In this document: positions 43,100-52,840 of the stretch, in pieces
How the letters are laid out: every line of letters begins with the position of its first letter
How positions within the stretch are numbered: position 1 is the stretch's first letter
DNA from: Coix lacryma-jobi var. lacryma-jobi
Taxonomy: Eukaryota > Streptophyta > Magnoliopsida > Poales > Poaceae
Direction of reading: 5' to 3'
NCBI GenBank assembly: GCA_009763385.1
Contig: CM019829.1
Span: 39,039,705 to 39,103,704, forward strand
Length of the DNA stretch: 64,000 bases
Position numbers and translations under genes: made by a program
The notes under the pieces: generated by a model
Told to the model about the DNA's origin: nothing
Database searches by the model: none
Seen by the model: the letters and a program-made list of their open reading frames with translations, nothing else

Positions 43100-46000
43100 A
43101 TGGAACCCAACCTGAAGCTCATTCTCGAGGAGATCCGCAAATCCAAGGAGGACTTCAATCGCCGTTTCGACGAACACGATGACAAGTGGGAGCGTCGGTT
43201 CGCCGACCTCGAGCGCGACCGGACCGCCCGCGCCACCGCCGTTGACAACCGCCTTGAGGCACTCGAGTCGGCCTGCACCGAGCTCTACACCGACATCGGC
43301 AACCGCGTCTCCGATCTCGAAGCCATCCGGGTGGATCAGATCCGCGACGAGCGTGACGACCGAGTTGCCGCCCTCGAAGTCGCCGCGACGGATCTGGGCA
43401 CCTGGCGACCGGAGGTGGAAGCGATTGTTGGTGATTTGAAGACCGAAGTGCAGAAACTCTCCAAGGCGTACGACTGCAAGGTGTTCGACACACAGCCTCA
43501 ATGGCCCGGGAGCAGCGCTTTTCCGTCGTCGACGACCGCGCGTACTGCTACCGGTGCCACCTTCGAAGCGCCCATGGGGCACGGCTCTGCAATTCCTCAC
43601 CGGGATATTGGCTTTGGGTCTGCATCGACCTGGAGCAATGTCCCGGTCACGGGTAAACCTCCTGATCCTCCTCCTATTTCGTCCTTACAGTTTACGCCAA
43701 TTTCGTCTGCGATTCCTCGCCCAACACACCAACTTCAGTTCCGTCCACCACCACCACCCCTCACCATACCTCCCCGTCCTCCATTCCACCACAATCCGTA
43801 CACAGCGCCATCTCCAGGTTTCCACCATTTACCCACCCAGCCTCCTGGCCGCCTACCCAAGCTTCCATTCAATAAGTTTAATGGTGAAAATCCACGCCTC
43901 TGGCGTTCCAACTGCGAGAAATACTTTCACATGAATGCAGTAGACTCATCTATGTGGGTTAGTGTGGCTTCTATGTACCTGGAGGGCAATGCAACGTGTT
44001 GGTACGAGTCCATTGATAATACTCCAGTCTGCGCTAATTGGGCAACTTTCTGCCAAGCCTTACATGACCGTTTCGATCGTGACCAACATGCAGCCTTCAT
44101 TCGTCAGCTGTTCCAAATCAAACAATCCACAACAGTCGTCGACTATGTCGAGCGTTTCACCAAGTTGGTCGATCAGCTCAAAGCTTATTCTGCCACCACG
44201 GACCCACTCTTTTTCACTATGCGTTTTGTGGATGGGTTGAGGCCTGAGCTTAAAGCTATTATACTTGTTTCTCGTCCCACTACTTTGGATGCTGCGATTT
44301 CCATGGCTTTGGTGCAGGAAGAGGTGGCCTATCCTTCGTCGTCCCGTGCATCTTACCGCACTGATTGGAATTCGTCGCACAAGTTTCCTCATAAGTTGCC
44401 GTTGCCGCTTCCTCCTCCTCCACGTCAAGACAAGCTGCCAACGCCGACTCCTGCTACCGAGTCGACGACTGGCTTATCCCTGGACGCCAAGCTCGCAGCG
44501 GTCAAGACATACCGTCGTACCATGGGCCTCTGTTATAAATGTGGTGAAAAATGGAGCAAAGACCACAAGTGCAGCCCCCAGGTTCAGTTACACGTTGTGG
44601 AGGAATTGTGGAACTTGTTGCAGGAATCTGACACCAGCGAGGCTCCATCATCTCCTACCACTTCTGACCAGCAGGCATTTATGGCTATTTCTCCAGGCGC
44701 CCTTACTGGTTCATTGGCTCCTCGTACAGTTCGCTTTTCTGGGAATGTTCAGGGTATTCCTATTCGTATGCTCCTGGATTCTGGCAGTTCCACATCTTTT
44801 ATCAGTGATTCTGTGGCAACACAACTTCAGAATATGTCCATCCAGTTGTCTTCTTGCAATGTTCGTATTGCCGGAGGTGGAATACTGACTAGTACTGCAT
44901 CCTTGCTGAATGTACCGTGGTCCATTGGGGATTATCATTTTGTGTCTGACCTTCGTGTACTTCCACTCTCTGCCTTTGACATGATCATTGGGATGGACTG
45001 GTTGGAATCCTTCAGCCCCATGCAAGTACATTGGAAGCTGAAGTGTCTTACAATTCCATATAATGGCAGTTCCGTGACTCTGCAGGGTGATCAGGATGAT
45101 GTGCCTGCACACTTGCTGCTTCATGTCTGTGTTCCGGAGTCCTCTGCTCCAAGCTCCGAAACCCAATGCCTTTCACCGGAAGTCAAATCTGTATTGGATG
45201 AATTCAGCGATCTGTTTCTGCAACCAGATTCACTGCCGCCTTCGCGTCCCTGTAACCATGCTATTCCGCTGGTCTCGGGCGCGCAACCGTTCTATATTCG
45301 TCCCTATCGCTATCCTCCAGCGTTAAAGGACGAGATAGAGCGTCAAGTGCAAGAGATGTTGTCTCAAGGGCTAATCCAACCAAGCAACAGTCTGTTTTCA
45401 TCCCCAGTTTTGCTTGTCAAGAAGAAAGACGCCTCATACCGGTTTTGTGTCGATTTCCGCAAGCTCAACTCCATGACTGTTAAATCCAAATACCCGGTTC
45501 CGGTCATTGATCAGTTACTTGATGAATTATATCAGGCCAGTTGGTTTACTAAGCTCGACCTGCGAGCTGGTTTCCATCAAATACTGTTGCAACCAGGGGA
45601 TGAACATAAAACAGCCTTCCAAACTCATCTCGGTCATTATGAGTTCCGTGTTATGGCGTTTGGGCTGACTGGTGCCCCCGGGACTTTCCAAGGCGCAATG
45701 AACTGCACACTGGCACCTGGACTTCATAAATTCGTCCTCGTTTTCTTCGATGATATTCTGATTTACAGTCCATCTCTGGCTGCGCATGTTGATCATCTGC
45801 GTCAGGTTATGTTGTGGCTCCGCCAAGACCACTGGAAGTTGAAACTGTCCAAGTGCTCGTTTGCTCAACGCTCGGTTGCTTATCTCGGGCATATTCTCAG
45901 TGCAGATGGTGTCGCCACCGACCCGGCAAAAATCAAGGCGATTCTGGAATGGCCCGTTCCTGTTTCAGTCCGTGCACTTCGTGGGTTTCTGGGGCTGGCC

Positions 46001-46171
46001 GGTTATTACCGTAAATATGTCCGGAATTTTGGGATTATTGCACAGCCACTAACAGCACTACTTAAGAAAGATGTGCCTTTTGTCTGGACTACACTTCAGC
46101 AGTCTGCGTTCAGTGAACTCCAGCTTGCACTCAGCTCAGCTCCGGTCTTAGCAATTCCTAACTTCCAGTGA
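43100..46171 (+). CDS. Reina-type polyprotein, gag to reverse transcriptase (ends at TGA)
   Basis: I choose the ATG at 43100 (MEPNLKLILEEI); the frame is open upstream from a GTG at 43010 but without an ATG. In order it encodes a coiled-coil N-terminus, a proline-rich linker and the capsid domain (about residues 260-390). A knuckle variant, CYKCGEKWSKDHKC, lies near residue 478, typical of plant chromoviruses rather than the strict CX2CX4HX4C. The protease has LLDSGSSTSFIS (about 557). The reverse transcriptase (about 770-940) has FCVDFRKLN and the catalytic FFDDIL near residue 881. The TGA at 46169-46171 lies after AIPNFQ, just before the RNase H, whose frame continues without shift. If not suppressed it cuts the protein before RNase H and integrase. 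Confidence 0.85.
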   Translation: MEPNLKLILEEIRKSKEDFNRRFDEHDDKWERRFADLERDRTARATAVDNRLEALESACTELYTDIGNRVSDLEAIRVDQIRDERDDRVAALEVAATDLGTWRPEVEAIVGDLKTEVQKLSKAYDCKVFDTQPQWPGSSAFPSSTTARTATGATFEAPMGHGSAIPHRDIGFGSASTWSNVPVTGKPPDPPPISSLQFTPISSAIPRPTHQLQFRPPPPPLTIPPRPPFHHNPYTAPSPGFHHLPTQPPGRLPKLPFNKFNGENPRLWRSNCEKYFHMNAVDSSMWVSVASMYLEGNATCWYESIDNTPVCANWATFCQALHDRFDRDQHAAFIRQLFQIKQSTTVVDYVERFTKLVDQLKAYSATTDPLFFTMRFVDGLRPELKAIILVSRPTTLDAAISMALVQEEVAYPSSSRASYRTDWNSSHKFPHKLPLPLPPPPRQDKLPTPTPATESTTGLSLDAKLAAVKTYRRTMGLCYKCGEKWSKDHKCSPQVQLHVVEELWNLLQESDTSEAPSSPTTSDQQAFMAISPGALTGSLAPRTVRFSGNVQGIPIRMLLDSGSSTSFISDSVATQLQNMSIQLSSCNVRIAGGGILTSTASLLNVPWSIGDYHFVSDLRVLPLSAFDMIIGMDWLESFSPMQVHWKLKCLTIPYNGSSVTLQGDQDDVPAHLLLHVCVPESSAPSSETQCLSPEVKSVLDEFSDLFLQPDSLPPSRPCNHAIPLVSGAQPFYIRPYRYPPALKDEIERQVQEMLSQGLIQPSNSLFSSPVLLVKKKDASYRFCVDFRKLNSMTVKSKYPVPVIDQLLDELYQASWFTKLDLRAGFHQILLQPGDEHKTAFQTHLGHYEFRVMAFGLTGAPGTFQGAMNCTLAPGLHKFVLVFFDDILIYSPSLAAHVDHLRQVMLWLRQDHWKLKLSKCSFAQRSVAYLGHILSADGVATDPAKIKAILEWPVPVSVRALRGFLGLAGYYRKYVRNFGIIAQPLTALLKKDVPFVWTTLQQSAFSELQLALSSAPVLAIPNFQ

Positions 46172-48136
46172 CCTTTTCACATTGACACTGATGCAAGTGG
46201 TTCAGGAATTGGCGCTGTTCTCCATCAGGACGGTCACCCCATTGCTTTTATCAGCAAGGTGCTTTGCCCTCGGAACCGTGGGCTGTCCGCTTATGAGAAA
46301 GAGTATTTGGCCATACTCTTGGCAGTGGAATATTGGCGTCATTACCTCATCCAGGGCGAGTTTGTCATTCACACAGACCATCAAAGCTTGACACATCTGA
46401 ATGAACAACGTCTCCATACAATTTGGCAGCAAAAAGTCTTTACTAAGCTGCTGGGGCTTAATTATCGAATTGTATACAAGAAGGGCTCTGATAATGTCGT
46501 TGCCGATGCTCTTTCCCGCAGGGACACTGAGGAATCCTATATGACTATCTCTTCAGCAATACCACAGTGGTTATCTGAGGTGGTGGCTTCTTATGCCCAT
46601 AGTCAGCAAGCCCAGGAGCTTCTCTCTCAGCTGTCCATTAACCCCGCTGCACGGTTCCCCTTTACACTCGATAAAGGGGTTATTCGTCACAAGGGTCGTA
46701 TATGGTTGGGCCACAGTACGCAACTACAACAGCAGGTTCTCGCTGCCTTGCATTCCAGTCCTCTCGGCGGGCACTCGGGCATACCAGTCACATATCAGAA
46801 ATTGAGGCAATTATTCTTTTGGCCGGGCATGTATGCTGCTACCACTGCCTTCGTCCGTACCTGTGATATATGTCAGCGCGCTAAACCTGATCGGTCTCCT
46901 TCACCTGGATTACTTCAGCCTCTTCCAATTCCATCTGCCACTTGGGAGATTGTCAGTATGGACTTTGTGGAAGGTCTTCCACCTTCGGGCACTGCCAATG
47001 CGCTGTTGGTGGTTGTTGACAAGTTGTCTAAATATGCTCACTTTATTCCACTTCGGCACCCGTTCACCGCAGCTACAGTGGCTCGCCTGTTCATGGATCA
47101 TGTCTACCGCCTTCATGGGTTGCCAGTGGCTATCATTTCTGACCGTGACCGTATCTTCACCAGCAATTTTTGGAAATCACTGTTTTCTCTTGCTGGTACG
47201 TCCCTGAAAATGAGTACAGCCTATCACCCACAAACAGATGGCCAGACCGAGCGGGTCAATCAATGCCTTGAGACATACTTACGCTGCTTCACACACGCCT
47301 GCCCCTCCAAGTGGATTCGGTGGCTGTCTCTAGCCGAGTACTGGTACAATACTTCACCTCATTCTTCATTGGGTCGTTCTCCTTTCGAAGTACTCTATGG
47401 CTTTCCTCCTCGCCACTTTGGTATTATTCCACCGAATGCCTCTCCTGTTGCTGATCTCAATGCTTGGCTGGAGGACCGTGCTCTCATGCAATCCGTGATC
47501 CAGCAACATCTCAGTCGGGCACAAAATCGCATGAAGCGACAGGCTGACAAGCACCGCTCCGAACGAACCTTCTCTCCGGGTGATTGGGTGTTCTTGAAGC
47601 TCCAGCCATATATACAGTCTTCACTGTCTCGTCGTGCTAATCAGAAGCTTGCGTTCCGCTTCTTCGGCCCATTCAAGATCCTGTCTCGCGTGGGCGCGGT
47701 GGCATATCGGCTGGAGCTCCCACAAAACTCGGCGATCCACCCTGTGTTTCACGTGTCTCAGCTTAAGGCCTCCCACGGTGAGCATTCGGTTTCTGATGTC
47801 CTGCCCAATGATCTTGCTCAGTTTCAGGTTCCTGTGAAGATTCTGGACACTCGTTATTCATCTGGTGCTTCTCCGCTGAAGGAAGTACTCGTGCAATGGT
47901 CTCAAATGCCATCATCTCTGGCTACTTGGGAAACTCTGGAGCACCTCAAGCAGCGTTTTCCGCGAGCACCGGCCTGGGGTCATGCCGGTCGCAAACAAGG
48001 GGGGATTGTCAGCAGCTCCCTCGCCGTTCCTTCTACTGATAGCTCTGAGGCTACTGGCCCACTGGAGAAACAAGCCAGGCCGGCCCGTGAAAGACGGCCC
48101 AGCACCAAAGTGACCGGTCCGCAATGGGTGGCGTAG
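46172..48136 (+). pseudogene. Reina-type polyprotein, RNase H, integrase and chromodomain part
   Basis: This continues the same frame after the TGA. The RNase H has FHIDTDASGSGIGAVL, YEKEYLAILLA and HTDHQSL. The integrase zinc finger is HSSPLGGHSG...CDICQ (46755-46875). Core catalytic residues are present in MDFVEGL, ISDRDRIFTS and GQTERVNQ. A chromodomain-like region follows at about 47840-47980 (VLVQWSQMPSSLATWE). The frame ends with TAG at 48134-48136, 130 bases inside the 3' LTR, so the last 43 residues are encoded by the LTR. No other damage is visible. By itself this half lacks a start codon near its beginning; the next ATG-like starts lie well inside RNase H. Confidence 0.85.
47992..48006 (+). 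other. Polypurine tract of the Reina-type element
   Basis: CAAACAAGGGGGGATT directly precedes the 3' LTR. It lies within the coding frame (residues KQGGI). Confidence 0.7.
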
Positions 48137-48320
48137 AGGAGGATAAGTATTGAGAAGGAAGGAACCAGACGGCAGGGAAGACAAAACCTATAGTTCTATG
48201 TTCCTTGTATTGAACAAATTATGCATATTGTAATGGAGAGATTCTAGAATTCAGTAATCGTTCCTCCTATCTAGTTTCCTGTTCCTGTATCAGTTTCCCT
48301 GTATCAGTTTCCTGCTTACA
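48007..48320 (+). repeat. 3' LTR of the Reina-type element
   Basis: Same length as the 5' LTR and identical except that the sixth base is G instead of A. Confidence 0.9.
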
Positions 48321-51142
48321 TCTTCTTCCTTCCCAGTGGCGCCCTGCTCCACCACGCCGACTCGACGACCTCACCTCCCTCTACATCGAGCACCACCGGC
48401 AGCCTCCCCACCGGTCCTCGCCTCGGCTCGCCGGAGGACTCGTGAAGCCCTGCGTCCTCGCCACCAAGCCGCCACCACTCCCCAGCGCTCCCTCCTGCTC
48501 TTCCTCGCGACGTCGGGCACGCCACGCCCCCGGGGCCACAGCACGCGACGACGCCAACGCCGCCGACCACGACTGCGCCCGCCTCGGCGCTCTACCTCGC
48601 CATCGAGGCCGTGACCGCACTCGCGCTCGCTAGCCGCGCCGCGTCGCGCCGTGGCCGCGGCCACAGCCGCGTCGAGCTCCACCGCGCTGCTTCTCCCCCG
48701 ACCGGGAGCTGCCTCGTCGTTTCGACCACAACGCCACAGCCGCGTGGAGCTCCACCGCGCTGCTTCTCCCCCGACCGGGAGCTGCCTCGTCGTTTCGACC
48801 ACAACGCCACCGCCCACGCCGAGCTCCGGTCGACCATGGGCTGCGCCTCAACCCCACCTACCCGATGGCCGCGCTAGGCGTGGCCGTGTCGGCGTCGCGC
48901 CATGACGAGCACCGTCCACGCCGCGGCCGGACTCCACGACGTCGCCCACGACGTCGAGCCGAACCACCTTCGCCGAGCACCCGCCATTCGTGTGCTCACC
49001 CAAGCCACAGCCGCACTCCACCTCGACGCCAAACGACGACGACCTCGTCCCCCACTACGACGACGTGCTCCACCATGCCGGTTCCGCCCTTGCCGAACTC
49101 CTCCTTGCTATCGGTGGGCTAACAGCACCCAAACACCCTCTTCTCTCCTTATGTCATCCATGACTGAGAACCGGCCTTCGTGCCGTGATGTACCCTGTTG
49201 CAGGAAAGTCATCGCGTTTGCAACGCCTCCACCAAAGCTCTGTTGCCCTCCGAGCACCTCCTGGACGCTTGCTGTTGCGTCCAGCCGACGACAGCCAGCT
49301 CCCAGCCGGCCGAAACCACGTTCGGCCAGACCGCGTCGCTGTTCGGCAAAAGCCGCGTCGAATCCCATCAACTCGCCCAACGACTTCCCCTGCCGAGTCG
49401 CCATTCGGCCATGGCGCGCCCTGTTCGGCCGACGGCGCCACTTCGTTGAAGACATTTTCATATCCTCCATATATCTTGATTCATCATTGTAATATTGACT
49501 CTTGATAGTTACCATTGCCTACGCCGTGCCTTCGCGCTGGTCTAATTCGTTATCGCTATTGACTCATGTTAAACATCCTTGCCTATCTGTGCCATTATGC
49601 CGGCTATCTCTCGTTCGGCTATCAACAAACTCTATCTCATGTCAATCTGTTATCATCCTCGATCAAATCTCTCTTCTCTAGGTGCACCACGTGCAAAGGA
49701 CGAAGGACAAGTTAAGTGGATGGCACCATGACGTGAAGACCTAGATGCCAAGCAACGTTGTCCTTGATCACTCGATGAACCATGGTTAGTTGAACGTTCC
49801 TCTCTTCCAACCCCTGACCCTGCTTGCCGAACTGAACGCGTAGACCGAGGACGTTTACGACCTTTGAACACTTGTGCACACACACACGACCGACCCAAGC
49901 CAAATCGAACCCCTGGTGTTCCAAGAACACTGGCGAGTTAATTGACCGCCCTGGAAGTATGTCCATGACGAAACCATAACCACGACGTGTTTAGACCAAA
50001 TGGGACGAACCCTAGTCGACATGCTAGACGACAAGGTAATTCTCTTCTCATCTTTGATCGTAGGATGCCCGTGATGGAAACGTAGCTTATGACGATTGAG
50101 GAGACCCCGTGACCCTATGTGCCGTCACCATGACCCTTTGGGATTCGTGTTGTCTTATAGTCGAACCACCAAGCCCCTTCTGGAAGTTTCTTATTTATCT
50201 ATCTATACTCATGCGCCTCGTTCTTACGACCACCTGTATATGCACTTGTGATACAAGATCCATCCAATCTCATGCTATGGGAATGTGCTACTCCACTTAT
50301 TTGGTTCGACGTGTTATTGTGTCGCATTATGGTTCTTATCGTTGTTTCTATGGATGTTCGCATGTTGCCTGTGTGCCGAGTCTTTAAGTCGGCTGAGGGA
50401 TCGAACCTCGTTCGGATGTTACGATCGTGAGACCCGTCTCGCCATGGCCGTGATGCTGAATGTAACATGACCCTTGTTAGTGTATCTTGTGGTCGCGAGT
50501 ACACCTCGCCATGACCATGGAGCTACGCTCTTATGCTTTTTCGTGCACAACCTCTTGTATGCTTGTACCCATTGACCACTGCATATCTTGATTCTCGCGG
50601 TGACAACCGCACCGCTACGAATCTAGAAATGACTTAGTGCCAGAGCACCCTGGTCGGGTACCCTACAAGTAGTTTGCGCACTTGCATCTTATATTGTGCC
50701 ACTCCTTCCAACGCTCTGTCTTCTACCATGACGTGTGCGTTGGAATGAACCTTTGACTTATATGTTTGTACCCTCGCTATTCCTTTTGTTAGCAAAGCTA
50801 TGGTCTATGTTGTATCTCAGGACCCGCACGTCGACTCGATCGACCACCTAAACACATTTCTTTAGAGATGTGGCTGAGGACATGGCATAGATGTGCTGAG
50901 CTAACCCCGCTCTTATGAGTGACCCTAAGTCTTGGTTCCTGACGTACTGTGTCGTGTGGATCGAGAGGATTGTAGATCTCTAATCCTGTTGCGCTACCGC
51001 TCTTGCCATAGCGGGCAAGCCAAGGTACTTTGGAGTCAAGTCACAATAGTGTTAATCATTCTTATGATCACTTGACCTTTGGGATAAGGCTACAAGAGCC
51101 GAACCCCGTTGTTCTTTATTTGTTAGGCCCGTCCTCCGATTT

Positions 51143-51147
51143 CCGCC
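51143..51147. other. Direct repeat CCGCC flanking the Athila-like insert (left)
   Basis: The uninterrupted left LTR of the LARD-like element reads GATTTTCGCCC at the matching place (37330-37340). The five bases are repeated at 56888-56892. Confidence 0.75.
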
Positions 51148-52840
51148 AGCTAACCTGTTGCTCGTCCTCGAGCAACAATGCGGTTTAAGCATTGAGCATG
51201 AAATAGATAGCAACTTAAGATGTATGCAAGTGCATATTGTATAGTGAGAAATAACTTAGCATATATCATTAATCATAGCAATGTGGGGCTTATAGCTTTT
51301 CACTTCAAACTTGCAGGAATGAAATAAAGCAGTAGATAGGAAACTTTTATCTCGCTTAGGTTTGACTAGGATTTTGTCTGGAGGTTTTTCAAGGTTTTCA
51401 AAAGATAACAACTTGCTTAAGTCCTCCAAGATTCACTCAATCACTCAATGGTGTTTAAGTCCTCACTTAGGCCAAAATGTAGCCTCTCCTATTTCTAAAG
51501 AATGATATGTGGAGTTATAGGTAGGCTAAGAACCATGAGCAAATTGCCTGATGTTTATTGCTAAGCTAGACACTCAGATCATAAGGAGCAGCAAATCATA
51601 AAAATTGATCAAGATGTGCATGTGTGGTTATGTGGAAGTGTATAGAGAGATATTTCATAATCCTTCCTAGTTAATTTCTGGGGTCTAGAGCTAATGATAA
51701 TTCTCCCTCTTTTTTTTTTTGATACATAGTGAGTAGACAAAAGATGTGTCCTCACATTTTCTTAGGACATAGTCCTCTTTTGAGCTACTTTGCTCACTTT
51801 TTTTTTCTTAGGACATAGTCCTCTTTTGAGCTACTTTGCTCATTTCTCTCTCTCTTTTAGCTCTAGATTTCCCTAGGTTATCTATAGGAAAGGATTTTGG
51901 AAATAAGTAGGGAAAGGGAGAGAAATGCTTATTCCCAGTGTAGGAATAGCATAAGGCTAGCAATGGGATGTTTGGCAGAGTATTGCATATCTCCAGTGTA
52001 GAGAATAAGCAATTTATTTGGTGGTTGCAAACTTCCAAAGTGGAGAGTAGGCAATTTATGGTGGGTGTGTGTGAATCTTGATTCAAAAGATATGATAAGC
52101 TTCTCTACTAAGATCTATGAGGTCTAACAAAGCTCAACACAAACAAAGCTCTTTGTGGTTTTGACTAATGACTAACAAATATTTGGCTGGTGGTGGGATG
52201 GGATAAAATCCAGGAGGAACTTTTAGCAAGGTTTTCATGATTTTTAAAAGAAATCCTCCAGACTAGGTCCTAATTTCACCTTAGCAAGTTTAAAGAATTA
52301 CTCCATTTCTTACTAACTTTATTTACTAAGCATGATTTCAGTTAAAGCATGTGCAACCCACAAAACCTACAATTTAGATAAGACCAGCTATTCAAACTAT
52401 AACAATAGCATTTGCATGACATATTTCAAATCTTATTCAGGTTTCAACTTGTTTAAGCAGATTTTATCAATTTTATTCATGGAATGGTTACTTAGGCAAA
52501 CATGTGACATTCAAAAGATATAGAATTTAAGAACTGAATGTAAAGTGTAGGCTTGAGACATACCTTATTGGAGCGGGAGTCTCCCCCAAGCTGGCTTCTT
52601 GCTTGGTGAAGGGTCTTCTTCTTTCTCGGTCAGAGCCCTTGTTCTCATTTTATTAAAAGGGAAACTATCTAATGTTGTGAAAAGGGAAACTATCCTATTT
52701 TATTATTCTAGCTAAGTTAACATATACCTATGCATATAACTAATGATAACTGGTGATATTTTTTTTAGTTACATGCATGACATATGTTATTTATTTGAAA
52801 AGGGAAAATTGAAGGGAAAAATTAAAAGTAAAACCATACC
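51148..52840 (-). other. 3' non-coding part of the Athila-like element
   Basis: No coding frame. A purine tract, CAGCTTGGGGGAGACTCCC on the minus strand, lies at 52576-52594. A hairpin, GTTGCTCG...CGAGCAAC, lies at about 51157-51176, close to the end. A 45-base segment with TTTTCTTAGGACATAGTCC is duplicated in tandem at about 51758-51842. A 3' LTR was expected after the purine tract but is not recognisable. Confidence 0.55.

Larger units (their letters stand above)
42552..48320 (+). mobile_element. Young Reina-type chromovirus
   Basis: A complete element of 5,769 bases with 314-base LTRs that differ at a single position (A/G at the sixth base) and target duplication TCTTC (42547-42551 and 48321-48325). 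It encodes gag, protease, reverse transcriptase, RNase H, integrase and a chromodomain-like tail in one frame with a single TGA. Size, LTR length and domain content fit the Reina lineage. One difference in 314 suggests an insertion roughly 0.1 million years old at 1.3e-8 per site per year, the youngest event in the window. Confidence 0.9.
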
